From a bacterium (lineage in GTDB: Bacteria > Zhuqueibacterota > Zhuqueibacteria > Residuimicrobiales > Oceaniaggregativiventaceae): a DNA stretch of 64,000 bases. The stretch is taken from the NCBI GenBank assembly GCA_029565675.1, contig JAKQNP010000002.1:558001-622000 (forward strand), in the 5' to 3' direction. Position 1 is the stretch's first letter; every line of letters begins with the position of its first letter. Under the pieces are notes generated by a model, which was not told the DNA's origin, did no database searches, and was given only the letters and a program-made list of their open reading frames with translations. A program made the position numbers and the translations under genes. This document shows positions 34,780 to 43,748 of this stretch, piece after piece.

Positions 34780-36186
34780 GTGCGCTGTTCCGCGCTAATC
34801 GCTGGAATCGTTGTTGGTGTCATCAGTCATTTGATGGCCACTCCATTCGGACTTTTTTTTAACGACCAGACCCTCAGAGTCGATTATTTTCGCACCGGCA
34901 CAGCAGAGCAGGAGATCATCAGTATCGACGCTTTGCGCACGGAAGGTCAGTGGCCGGGAAGCCGGACACAGCTGGTCGATCGACTCGATCGCGGCAACCA
35001 TCGTGTCCAGATCGTACACAAAGATGATTCACGAATTCTTTTCTCACAGGGGTACAACACAATTTTTCAAGAATGGCAATCGACTGAACCGGCAAGACAG
35101 GGGATTTTCCGCACTTTTCACGAAAGCGTTCGCACTCCGATGCCAAACCAACCGGTGGTGTTGCGCTTCGAATCGCGAAATCGGTTTGGTCAATTTGAAA
35201 CAGTAGCTGAAACAACCATCGATCCACAGGCGAAAAATATCAACCGCGAGGTGCGACCGCCGCTGGCTCCAGTCTGTTCGTTCGTGCAAAATGGTCTGCC
35301 CAGCGAAAAAGTCGATCTGGTATTCCTGGGGGACGGTTATCGACCGGAAGAGATGGAGAAATACCACCGCGATACCGAGCGAGCCATTGCCAGCTTGTTT
35401 CAAAACGAACCGTTTAAAAGCCGAGCAAAGGATTTCAATGTCTGGGTTGTCGATGTCTGTTCAGTCGATGCGGGAATCGACGAACCTTGTCGATCTCTAT
35501 GGCGATCGACTGCTCTCGGTACGAGCTACAATGCCCTGGATTCGCCGCGCTACATTTTGACCATTGACAATTGCGCCGTGCGCGATTTTGCTGCCGCTGC
35601 GCCCTATGATGCCATCGCGATTCTGGTCAATTCCCCGCGCTATGGCGGCGGGGGAATTTTTAATCAATTTGCCATTTCCTTCACCGGCAATGCGCCCGGT
35701 GAACCGGACTGGTGGTGCGATTATGTGTTTGTCCACGAATTCGGTCACTCTTTTGCCGGTTTGGCCGATGAGTACTATTCTTCGCAGATTTCTTATCTTG
35801 ATTATTACCCGGAAAACACCGAGCCCTGGGAGCCCAATATCACCGCTGTTCTCGATACGAACAACATCAAATGGGCGGGATTGATGGACCCGGCGACTCC
35901 CGTGCCGACACCGTGGGACAAATGTCGTTATGATTCACTATCGGCTCTTGTGCAACGGCTCGATGCTGGCCATGTCGACTATAAAAATGGAATCGCTGAA
36001 ATGCAGGCCATTTTGCGCAATCCGGATGTCGCGGGCAAGATCGGTTGTTTCGAAGGGGCGGGATACGCCTCGCGCGGATTATTTCGGCCGGCGATCGATT
36101 GCCGGATGTTTTCGAAAAGCATGGCCCCATTTTGTTCTGTTTGTCAACAGGCCATTGAACAAGTCATCGACAGTCAAAGCCGCTGA
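34780..36186 (+). CDS. exported M64 family metallopeptidase
   Basis: A 468-residue protein with an N-terminal signal sequence (about 1-25). The start is GTG 34780, preceded by a strong GGAGGT; the frame is open further upstream without such a site. The metallopeptidase centre VHEFGHSFAGLADEYY gives HExxH plus a downstream Asp-Glu typical of M64 (IgA-peptidase-like) enzymes. Before it, KVDLVFLGDGYRPEEM and RSLWRSTALGTSYNAL are family segments. It probably works in the periplasm or outside the cell; the substrate is unknown. The N-terminal 150 residues form a beta-rich domain. Confidence 0.85.
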   Translation: MRCSALIAGIVVGVISHLMATPFGLFFNDQTLRVDYFRTGTAEQEIISIDALRTEGQWPGSRTQLVDRLDRGNHRVQIVHKDDSRILFSQGYNTIFQEWQSTEPARQGIFRTFHESVRTPMPNQPVVLRFESRNRFGQFETVAETTIDPQAKNINREVRPPLAPVCSFVQNGLPSEKVDLVFLGDGYRPEEMEKYHRDTERAIASLFQNEPFKSRAKDFNVWVVDVCSVDAGIDEPCRSLWRSTALGTSYNALDSPRYILTIDNCAVRDFAAAAPYDAIAILVNSPRYGGGGIFNQFAISFTGNAPGEPDWWCDYVFVHEFGHSFAGLADEYYSSQISYLDYYPENTEPWEPNITAVLDTNNIKWAGLMDPATPVPTPWDKCRYDSLSALVQRLDAGHVDYKNGIAEMQAILRNPDVAGKIGCFEGAGYASRGLFRPAIDCRMFSKSMAPFCSVCQQAIEQVIDSQSR

Positions 36187-36305
36187 ATGTTCTATTGATG
36201 GTGCAGTGCTTGACATCGTTGGTGATGCAGGTAGGGTTGCTTGCGCGGCGGACATGCCTGGGATAGAACCTCGCCCGGCGCGGCAGCAGCAGAAAAAATG
36301 TAGGG

Positions 36306-38741
36306 ATGGCTGGATTCATGCCTCAAGGCGTGCTCACACAATCTTTGATTGATCTCGAGGCGTTGGAGCTTGATTTGGAGCGTCTTTGCCGTCGGGAAGG
36401 CGTTGCTGCCTTTTTAATCGATCCATCAGGACGTCCGTTGACCAAGGTGATCTGTCCGCAGCTGTCGGCAGATGACTGTGCTCATTTGACTGCCTGGTTC
36501 GTTCCTTGTACGGAACTTCGGTTTCTGTCTGCGCAGGATCGGGATGTGTTGTTCACGCATTATGGCCATGGCCAGGTCGTGCGCATGTTGTGTCCCCTTT
36601 ATCATGGAGCGGACCGTCTTGGATTTCTGGGGCTGATCCGGCTGACCGGCAAAGAAAGCGAGAACCTAATCCACAGTTGGGCAAAACAGAATGAAGATCC
36701 TTGCTTGCCCAGCGAAGAGAACCTCAGGCGGGTCGATGAGTTTCCTTTTGAGCCTGACGAGGGGTGTTTCGATTTGCTCAAGCGTTTTTCAGCTGAGCTC
36801 CTTCCCTTGTTGGTTCCAGACAACAAGAAACCCGCGTCTGATCGATTGACCGATGAAGCGAGCAAATCTCGGTCAGAGGATGCGGCGGACTTGATCGAGC
36901 GACAGCAGGTTTCTGCAGAGGAAGAGCCTTCTGCACTCCCGCTTCTGCAGACAGATTGGCTGGAAGCTCTGGCCTTGCCCATGGTCGTACTGGATAAAAA
37001 AGATCGAATCCTTTTTTGGAGCGGCGAAGCGGCAAATGTTCTTAAAATATCGCCGCAGGCGGTTCTCCTTACCGATTTTGATGCTTTGATTTTGGCGCCA
37101 AAAAAAACGATTTGGAAAAGCTGGCTGCAATCTTTTCGCAGCGATCCGGGAAAAAACAAATTCTTCCCAGATGACACTTTGCCGGTTTTGGACAATGACG
37201 GCGACATGGTGCGGATCAAATGCCAGCTGAGCCGGGATTCGCGTTTGCCTGCGGATGCGATTTTGGTCGCTTTTGTGCAGTGGGAAAGAGAAAGCGATTT
37301 TTCACGCCAGGCTGAGCTGATCTTGCTGATGCGGGATAGTATGGCCCGGAGACCGCTGAATCTGGTCACCGATTTCCGGGGCGACTTGTTGCCCGATCTC
37401 AATCCAAAATGGTCAAAAGCTTTTGCTGCACGCAATCTCAAGAGACTGGCGATCGTCGAGCTTCTCGACAGTCCACCAAGGGGACAGATTGCCAAACACC
37501 TGCAACAGCTCAAAACGATGCCGGATCAAACCCTGACATTCACCGGTTCAATGGTGGGCGAGAGCTGTTCTATCAGCTTGCAGTTGGATCAGCAGACAGA
37601 AAGAATTCAATGGATATTGTCCAGACCGCAGCAGAATCAAAAAACGGTACCTCAGGACGATTCGCCAGCCAATTGGCAGCTGGAACCGGTTTTTGTGCTG
37701 CTGAACCGACTTGGCGAAAAGTTTGATTCGCTCTTGCAGGAACTCATCGCCCACGTAGAAAGCGCTTTCCCGTCATCCGCCCAATTGCCGGAAGCAATCA
37801 CGAAAACTTTACAAAAGGCGAGCAATTTATCTCGGCAATTATCTGACCTGAATGCGGAACGGTCCGCCGATGATCAAATTATTTGGCTCAAGACGATTCT
37901 CTATCAGGCAATTGCGATTCAACAGCAGCTGTTCCCGGTGACAGTTGGATTTCATCTCGATCTCGACAGGCGGCCGTGCGTGGTGCGCGGTGATGCCGGA
38001 CAGCTTTATCGGGCTTTTTCCCGTTTGTTTGATTTTTTGCGCCGATCGCTGCCGGATGGCGGCCAAATCGCCGTGCGAATGCGGCGACAAACAGAACACC
38101 CTGTGGAAAGAATCGATCTGGAGATTTCAGGTGCGGGGCAAAAGTACGTAAAAGGTGGACTGCGCGGTTTGCTGGATCGCTTGCAGAAAGACGGCGATTT
38201 GCACAGCGGTTTGTTGGACCTGGCCTCGGCCTATTCAATTTTTAAAAAACATGGCGGCGAACTGCAAATGGTCGCCCAGGCTGATGATCAATCGGTTTTT
38301 CTGCTGGCCTTGCCGGCGATAGAAGTCGCTGAACAGGCCGCCGCTCCCCAGGATGAATCCAGCCATCAAACCGTTTTGTTGATCGATGATGATGCTGAGA
38401 TTATCGAGATCAACACCTTGATGTTGGTCAAAAATGGATTTCGCGTTTGCGCCGCCTGCAGTGCACAGGAGGGAATCGACTTTCTCCGCGATCATCCCAA
38501 CGAAGTTGATTTGGTCATGGTCGATGTAATGCTGCCGGATTGGGATGGAGTAAAATTGGCGGAAACGCTTGTGGCACAACAGCCGAATTTGCCGATCATC
38601 TTGAGCAGCGGCGTCACCCCCATCAGCAGCCATTGGCGTTTTTTAAACGAACACCGCAGCGCGTGGCTACAGAAACCGTTTACCTGCCAATCCCTGGTCC
38701 ATACCATCTCTTCGCTTCTACAGCCACCGAGCACCGGTTGA
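36306..38741 (+). CDS. hybrid sensor with decayed kinase core and intact receiver domain
   Basis: An 811-residue soluble protein. The N-terminal 140 residues resemble a small-ligand sensor (RLCRREGVAAFLIDPSGRPL with Cys pairs, PocR-like). A PAS-like domain spans about 215-330. Where a HisKA would have its His, the sequence is LNRLGEKFDSLLQELIAHVE (about 466-485), with Glu-Lys in place of the usual His-Asp. The N-box reads LYRAFSRLFDFLRRS without Asn, and the G1 box is reduced to ISGAGQ. The C-terminal receiver (about 690-805) is complete: LLIDDD, phospho-acceptor Asp740 in MVDVMLPDWDG, and LQKPF. It is probably a phosphate acceptor or scaffold rather than a kinase. The ATG at 36318 is an alternative start. 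It converges on ychF. Confidence 0.75.
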   Translation: MAGFMPQGVLTQSLIDLEALELDLERLCRREGVAAFLIDPSGRPLTKVICPQLSADDCAHLTAWFVPCTELRFLSAQDRDVLFTHYGHGQVVRMLCPLYHGADRLGFLGLIRLTGKESENLIHSWAKQNEDPCLPSEENLRRVDEFPFEPDEGCFDLLKRFSAELLPLLVPDNKKPASDRLTDEASKSRSEDAADLIERQQVSAEEEPSALPLLQTDWLEALALPMVVLDKKDRILFWSGEAANVLKISPQAVLLTDFDALILAPKKTIWKSWLQSFRSDPGKNKFFPDDTLPVLDNDGDMVRIKCQLSRDSRLPADAILVAFVQWERESDFSRQAELILLMRDSMARRPLNLVTDFRGDLLPDLNPKWSKAFAARNLKRLAIVELLDSPPRGQIAKHLQQLKTMPDQTLTFTGSMVGESCSISLQLDQQTERIQWILSRPQQNQKTVPQDDSPANWQLEPVFVLLNRLGEKFDSLLQELIAHVESAFPSSAQLPEAITKTLQKASNLSRQLSDLNAERSADDQIIWLKTILYQAIAIQQQLFPVTVGFHLDLDRRPCVVRGDAGQLYRAFSRLFDFLRRSLPDGGQIAVRMRRQTEHPVERIDLEISGAGQKYVKGGLRGLLDRLQKDGDLHSGLLDLASAYSIFKKHGGELQMVAQADDQSVFLLALPAIEVAEQAAAPQDESSHQTVLLIDDDAEIIEINTLMLVKNGFRVCAACSAQEGIDFLRDHPNEVDLVMVDVMLPDWDGVKLAETLVAQQPNLPIILSSGVTPISSHWRFLNEHRSAWLQKPFTCQSLVHTISSLLQPPSTG

Positions 38742-38745
38742 CGAG

Positions 38746-39834
38746 TTAAATTGCGAAACGAAAGTTGATGATATCGCCATCCTTGACGATATAGTCCCGT
38801 CCTTCGAGACGCAAGACGCCGTCGTTTCGACATTGTGCCAACGATTTGCGCTGGATAAAATCCAAATAAGCGACCACTTCAGCGCGGATAAATCCACGTT
38901 CGAAATCCGTGTGAATGGCGCCAGCTGCCATCGGGGCGGCCGTGTTGGCCGGGATGGTCCAGGCGCGGACCTCATCCTCTCCCACGGTAAAGAAATTGAT
39001 GATCCCGAGCAGTGAAAAGCTTTCCCGGATCAATCGGTCCATGGCCGAAGTTTCGATACCCAGGTCGGCGCGGAAGACCACCGCTTCTTCGGCTGACAAC
39101 TGCTGAATTTCGCTCTCGATTTGGGCGGCAATCGGCACCACACGGGAATTTTTACCCTGCCACCCGCTGAAACGCGCGAGCAGCGCATCTTCCTGGCTGA
39201 TCTCATCCTCGTTGATATTGATCACCACAATAATGGGTTTGCGGGATAAAAACTGAAAACCGCGGATCATCAATTCATCTTCGGCCGAAAGTTCCAGATC
39301 GCGCAAAACTTTGCCGTCTTCCAATAGAGCTTTGAATTTTTCGAGCAATGCATACTCTTTGGTGTCGCTGTCGGTTTTTTTGACCCGCAGTTGTTTTTCC
39401 AGCCGGCCCAACCGGTTTTCAATGATCGACAGGTCGCTGAGAATAAATTCCGATTGAATCAGCTCCAGGTCGCGCTGCGGATCGATTTTATCCAGTGGAT
39501 GCGGCACATTGCCGTTGACAAACTGACGCACTTGCACCAAGATGGCATCCACCAAGCGGATTTGGCCGAGGAACTGATCGCTGAAACCGCCTTTCTTTTG
39601 TGGATTTGCACTCAAGCCGGCCAGATCGATATACTCGATCGTCGCAAGAGTTTTTTTCTTGGGCATAAAGATTTCATTGAGCCGCTCAATACGTTCATCA
39701 GGCACTTTGACAATGGCGTGATGGGCGTCTTTTTTACCGCCCAAATATGCGGTGGTGTCGATTGCGGAGCCGGTCAATGCGTTGAAGAGGGTGGTTTTTC
39801 CGCACAGGGAAAGGCCGACGATGCCGATTTTCAT
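38746..39834 (-). CDS. ychF: ribosome-binding ATPase YchF (OLA1 family)
   Basis: A 362-residue Obg-related P-loop NTPase, the usual YchF length. The P-loop is GLSLCGKTTLFNALTG (residues 7-22), divergent from the common GLPNVGKST. Then come EYIDLAGL (G3-like DxAG) and VININEDE in place of NKxD, the change that gives OLA1 proteins their ATP preference. The C-terminal TGS-like domain ends with GRDYIVKDGDIINFRFAI, the YchF signature. The start is ATG 39834 with AGAGAG upstream; the frame reading to 40083 is noise before it. A TTGCGA-N17-TATATT promoter candidate lies about 220 bases upstream. Confidence 0.95.
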   Translation of the reverse strand: MKIGIVGLSLCGKTTLFNALTGSAIDTTAYLGGKKDAHHAIVKVPDERIERLNEIFMPKKKTLATIEYIDLAGLSANPQKKGGFSDQFLGQIRLVDAILVQVRQFVNGNVPHPLDKIDPQRDLELIQSEFILSDLSIIENRLGRLEKQLRVKKTDSDTKEYALLEKFKALLEDGKVLRDLELSAEDELMIRGFQFLSRKPIIVVININEDEISQEDALLARFSGWQGKNSRVVPIAAQIESEIQQLSAEEAVVFRADLGIETSAMDRLIRESFSLLGIINFFTVGEDEVRAWTIPANTAAPMAAGAIHTDFERGFIRAEVVAYLDFIQRKSLAQCRNDGVLRLEGRDYIVKDGDIINFRFAI

Positions 39835-40266
39835 CTCTCTATCCTTTAAACTGAAAGGTGCTGTAACTTGACCATCTTTTGACGCGGCAAATCCCGGCCA
39901 GAATGGCGGGCAAATCGACCCTTGCCTTTCATTCCAACCGCAGCTTTTAAAAGAGCTTTGGGCAATCTCTGCCACGCCCGGATCAAACCGTTCGATCGGG
40001 TGCCGAACTCTTCTTTTATGGATTGCACAAAACGAAACGCATAACAGGAATGATAATATAGAACTTATAATATGGATTCGCAAGAAAAAGTTTCGTTTTT
40101 GAATGGCCAGGAAATTGATTACTTTATTGCATTAGCTTGATCGGCATTGAACTGCGCAGGGCACTTCAAAACGGCAAAATATTGCCCGCCGCCGGTTCTC
40201 TTTGTCGTGGTCGTCAGAGTTGATCGAGTCCTTCCCAGCACCAGGAAACGCGAAACAAGGAATGCC
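39835..40266. other. divergent intergenic region between ychF and the rhomboid gene
   Basis: This 432-bp gap includes the leftward promoter candidate 40055-40083, flanked by the 10-bp inverted repeat AAAACGAAAC (40029-40038) / GTTTCGTTTT (40090-40099). No rightward promoter of the same form was found for the rhomboid gene, and no small gene is seen. Confidence 0.4.
40055..40083 (-). promoter_or_regulatory. candidate promoter for ychF
   Basis: On the minus strand TTGCGA, 17 bases, TATATT. It lies in a strongly AT-rich patch and is bracketed by a 10-bp inverted repeat. Confidence 0.45.
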
Positions 40267-41091
40267 ATGGTGGAACAACAACGTCCGGGGTCAATACTCT
40301 GCCCTTCATGCAGGCGATTGATCTCTGCCAATTCCAGTGTCTGCATCCATTGCGGCCACAAAACCAGGAGCAGATGGAACATCAAGCAGCGCCTTGGTCT
40401 GCCGAATCGATTGCCGCTGGATGCCACCACCGTCATCTCATCCGTCTGCATCGTTTTGTATGTTTTGGCGCTGCTGATCGATCTGCGCGCTGTTCTGCAA
40501 GTGCGCGGTTTATTCGATCTGTTGTCGCCAAGCGGAGAGGCACTTTTCGGACTGGGCATGACGGGGGCGGGCATCGCTCGGCTGCCCGGCGGTTGGTGGA
40601 CGATCTTTACCGCCATTTATCTGCATGGCAGTCTGTTGCATATCCTCTTCAATGTGTTGTGGATTCGCCAATTGGGTCCGCTGGTGGAAGAGCTCTATGG
40701 CGTTGCGCGTCTGGTGGTTATTTTTACCGTCTCCGGCGTTTTGGGCTTTGTCTTCTCCAATCTTTGGGGAATTCAGGCAACCGTCGGCGCCTCGGGATCG
40801 ATTTTTGGCCTGCTGGCGGCGGTGATATATTACGGCAAACGACGCGGTGGGGTATGGGGACAAGATCTGGTGCGCCGGGTGGGCTCCTGGGTGCTCATGT
40901 TTTTTATCTTTGGTTTTCTCATTCCAGGTGTCAACAATTTAGCCCATGCCGGTGGCTTTATCGGCGGATACCTATGCGCTTTTTTATTGGGATATGAGAA
41001 TAAAGAGCGCCAGGCGCAGCTGAGTCGCTTGCTCGCCGGCGCAGCTGTGCTGCTCACAATAGTGGCTTTCGTCCGCATAATTGTGTTTTGA
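40267..41091 (+). CDS. rhomboid-family intramembrane serine protease with N-terminal zinc ribbon
   Basis: A 274-residue membrane protease. The N-terminal zinc ribbon (Cys12, 15, 26, 29; CPSCRRL and CIHCGHK) precedes six or seven hydrophobic helices. The rhomboid catalytic dyad is Ser176 in GASG and His227 in NNLAHAGGFIGG. The HGSLLHILFNVLWI segment (120-133) matches the family loop with His and Asn. Rhomboids cleave single-pass membrane proteins; the target is unknown. The ATG at 40267 has AAGGA upstream; the frame is open to 40147, but that part is noise. The GT2 gene begins within a few bases of its end. Confidence 0.9.
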   Translation: MVEQQRPGSILCPSCRRLISANSSVCIHCGHKTRSRWNIKQRLGLPNRLPLDATTVISSVCIVLYVLALLIDLRAVLQVRGLFDLLSPSGEALFGLGMTGAGIARLPGGWWTIFTAIYLHGSLLHILFNVLWIRQLGPLVEELYGVARLVVIFTVSGVLGFVFSNLWGIQATVGASGSIFGLLAAVIYYGKRRGGVWGQDLVRRVGSWVLMFFIFGFLIPGVNNLAHAGGFIGGYLCAFLLGYENKERQAQLSRLLAGAAVLLTIVAFVRIIVF

Positions 41092-41096
41092 TCGCT

Positions 41097-41924
41097 ATGA
41101 CTCTGTCGGTGATTATTCCGTCCTTTAACCGTTTAGAACTCTTGCTGCAGGCACTTCACTCGGTTGTCAGGCAGACACGGCCGCCTGACGAAATCTGGGT
41201 CATCGACGATGGATCAACCGACGATACCCAATGCCAGGTAGCGGCAGAGTTCCCTGCTGTCAAGCTGCTGTTCCAGCCCAACAGGGGGGTGTCGGCAGCG
41301 CGAAATCTCGGCATTTTGCGGGCGGCGGGAGAGTGGCTGGCGTTTCTCGACTCGGATGATTTGTGGAAACGCGAAAAAATCGAGCGCCAGCTCGCTGCAC
41401 TGCAGCGATTTCCTGAGTTTCGGCTCTGCTACACCGATGAGGAGTGGCGAAAGAACGATTGCAGGATGAATCAAAAGAAAAAACACCGCAAATATTCGGG
41501 ATGGATCTATCCGCATTGTTTGCCGTTGTGCATCATAAGCCCTTCTTCGGCGGTGATTCATCGCAGCGTTTTTGAGCAGGTGGGGTTGTTCGACGAAACG
41601 TTGCCGGCATGTGAAGACTATGACCTGTGGCTGCGGATCTGTCATCGCTATCCGGTACTTTTTCTCGCTGAAAGACTTGTCACCAAACGTGCCGGGCAAT
41701 GGCCACAGCTGTCCATGCAGCACAGCCTGGATAAGTACCGCATCATGGCGCTGCAAAAAATGCTGGCCGTGCCGGATCTGCGAGGGGAAAATCGCGATCT
41801 CACGGTTGCCATGCTGCGGGAAAAGTGCCGTATTTACGCGCTCGGCTGCCGTAAAAACGGCCGCATACAAGACTCTTTGTGGGCGGAAGAGATCGCCGGC
41901 TGTCTTGGTGCGAAAAACGAATGA
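41097..41924 (+). CDS. family 2 glycosyltransferase
   Basis: A 275-residue GT-A enzyme. The N-terminal LSVIIPSFNRLELLLQAL, WVIDDGSTDDT and the DxD-containing WLAFLDSDDLWK are textbook GT2, with CEDYDLWLRI in the acceptor half. No membrane helices follow, so it is probably a soluble or peripheral transferase in glycan or glycolipid synthesis. The ATG at 41097 lacks a clear SD; a TTG at 41088 overlaps the rhomboid stop and is the alternative start. Confidence 0.85.
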   Translation: MTLSVIIPSFNRLELLLQALHSVVRQTRPPDEIWVIDDGSTDDTQCQVAAEFPAVKLLFQPNRGVSAARNLGILRAAGEWLAFLDSDDLWKREKIERQLAALQRFPEFRLCYTDEEWRKNDCRMNQKKKHRKYSGWIYPHCLPLCIISPSSAVIHRSVFEQVGLFDETLPACEDYDLWLRICHRYPVLFLAERLVTKRAGQWPQLSMQHSLDKYRIMALQKMLAVPDLRGENRDLTVAMLREKCRIYALGCRKNGRIQDSLWAEEIAGCLGAKNE

Positions 41925-41957
41925 ACTGAGAGCCAGTCAATCTCGGGAGGCAGGTTC

Positions 41958-43727
41958 ATGAAACGATTTTTCCCCTTGGCCATGTTATTTCTCATCTCTT
42001 GCCAGAATTCGACATCGCTTAAACCCCTGCCCATGACCACTCGGTGGTTTTTCCAGTCAGATGAAAAAGATCAAGGTATTGCAGAAAGTTGGTTTGCCGC
42101 TGACTATGGTCATCCGCGCACTTTCGAGATTGCCGAATTTCACGACTGGGATGGCTGGCTTGGCCAACCCTATGATGGATTGGGTTGGTATTTTACCGAT
42201 ATTTCAGTCGAAAATATCCAGAACATCGCCATCGGTTTTGCGAATATCGATGATGAAGCGACAGTCTTTGTCAACGGTCTGCCGTGCGGCAGCCATTCAG
42301 GGGCCGGTCAACCTGTAAAATTGGTTATCAGTTCAGCGTTGCGTCCGGGGAGCAACCGGATTGCTGTGCGCGTGAAAGATTTTGGCGGTCCAGGCGGACT
42401 GCTGGGTGACGTCTCTTTCTGGACATTTAAAGATCCGGCGGATTTGCGCGTTTATCAAGGCAAAGAGCAGAGTCCCGCGCCGCCGGACTGGGCTGTCGGT
42501 GCGGTGATCTATGAGGTCAATCTGCGGCAATTCACCAATGCTGGCACAGTTTGCGCCTTTGCCGATCATTTGCCCCGTTTGCGAGAGATGGGCGTCGACG
42601 TGTTGTGGTTCATGCCGCTGCACGCGATTGGGGAGAAGAACCGCAAAGGGGTCTTGGGCAGTCCCTATTCGATACGCGACTATCGCTCATTCAATCCGGA
42701 ATTCGGTTCTCTGGAAGATTTCAAACGGGTGGTTGATCAGGCTCACGCCATGGATTTTCGCGTCATCATCGATTGGGTCGCCAATCACACGGCGTGGGAT
42801 CATCCATGGATCGAAGAGCATCCGGAGTGGTACAGCCGCAACAGTGCAGGCGAGATCGTGCCGCCGGTTGCGGATTGGAGTGATGTCGCTGATCTCAATT
42901 ATGATGCAGCTGAATTGCACGCAGCGATGGTCGCAGAGATGCTTTGGTGGATTCGCGAGGTCGACATCGATGGCTTTCGCTGTGATGTAGCGGAGATGGT
43001 TCCACCGGAATTTTGGCGCCTGGCAAGCGAGAAACTGGGCAGAGAAAAGGAACTTTTGTGGTTGGCGGAGGGCGAAAATCCGAGTCTGCACTCTGATGGT
43101 TTTCACGTGACCTATGCGAGCAAGCTCTATTGGTTGATGAACCGGTTGGCCAAGCTGGAAGTCCCGGTCTCGGCAATTGATGATCTGTTGGCAGCAGAAG
43201 CACAGAGTTATCCGCCGGGTGCGCTGCGGTTGCGCTTCACCAGCAACCACGACGAGAACAGCTGGAACGGTTCTGCGCCGGAACGGCTGGGACCCGGTGC
43301 CCGCGCCTTTGCGGTTCTCACCTTCACTCTTCCGGGGGTGCCGTTGATCTATAACGGTCAGGAGGCGGGCCTGCAAAAGCGTCTGCAATTCTTTAACAAG
43401 GATGTCATCGATTGGCAGCCGGATTTTCTGGCCGAATTCTATCGCTCTTTGGCGCATTTTGCCGAGCTGCATCAGGCGGCGCGTCAGGGCAAAAGAGATC
43501 GACTCGATGTGCAGAATCCGCATGTCTTTGCTTTTGCCGCTCGTGCCGGTCATGATGAGTTTTATACCACTATCAATTTCAGTCCACAGCCTGTGATGGT
43601 GGAATTACCCGAGTTGCCAGTCGGGTTTGTCGAATGGTTCAGCCGGACATCTGTGTCTGCAATTCCGACGGCGATTGAAATGGAAGGGTGGGGCTATAGA
43701 ATTTTTACGCGACCGGCAGATCAATAA
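41958..43727 (+). CDS. alpha-amylase family (GH13) lipoprotein
   Basis: A 589-residue protein with a lipobox (LFLISC, Cys15). A beta-sandwich domain (about 40-160, galactose-binding-like: DNGLGWYFTD-type strands and PGSNRIAVRVKDFGGPGG) precedes the catalytic barrel. GH13 conserved regions are DWVANHTAWDHPW (region I), GFRCDVAEM with the nucleophile Asp, LLWLAEGEN with the acid/base Glu, and FTSNHDENSW with the transition-state Asp. It hydrolyses alpha-1,4 glucans or maltodextrins, probably anchored in the outer membrane or periplasm. SD GGGAGG lies before the ATG. It is 21 bases before a beta-hydroxyacid dehydrogenase. Confidence 0.9.
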   Translation: MKRFFPLAMLFLISCQNSTSLKPLPMTTRWFFQSDEKDQGIAESWFAADYGHPRTFEIAEFHDWDGWLGQPYDGLGWYFTDISVENIQNIAIGFANIDDEATVFVNGLPCGSHSGAGQPVKLVISSALRPGSNRIAVRVKDFGGPGGLLGDVSFWTFKDPADLRVYQGKEQSPAPPDWAVGAVIYEVNLRQFTNAGTVCAFADHLPRLREMGVDVLWFMPLHAIGEKNRKGVLGSPYSIRDYRSFNPEFGSLEDFKRVVDQAHAMDFRVIIDWVANHTAWDHPWIEEHPEWYSRNSAGEIVPPVADWSDVADLNYDAAELHAAMVAEMLWWIREVDIDGFRCDVAEMVPPEFWRLASEKLGREKELLWLAEGENPSLHSDGFHVTYASKLYWLMNRLAKLEVPVSAIDDLLAAEAQSYPPGALRLRFTSNHDENSWNGSAPERLGPGARAFAVLTFTLPGVPLIYNGQEAGLQKRLQFFNKDVIDWQPDFLAEFYRSLAHFAELHQAARQGKRDRLDVQNPHVFAFAARAGHDEFYTTINFSPQPVMVELPELPVGFVEWFSRTSVSAIPTAIEMEGWGYRIFTRPADQ

Positions 43728-43748
43728 GGTGTATGGAAGGAGAAAAGT

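Noticed and set aside
42687-43553. 288-codon antisense frame opposite the GH13 gene
   Set aside because: Shadow of the GH13 reading frame; low-complexity and no motif.
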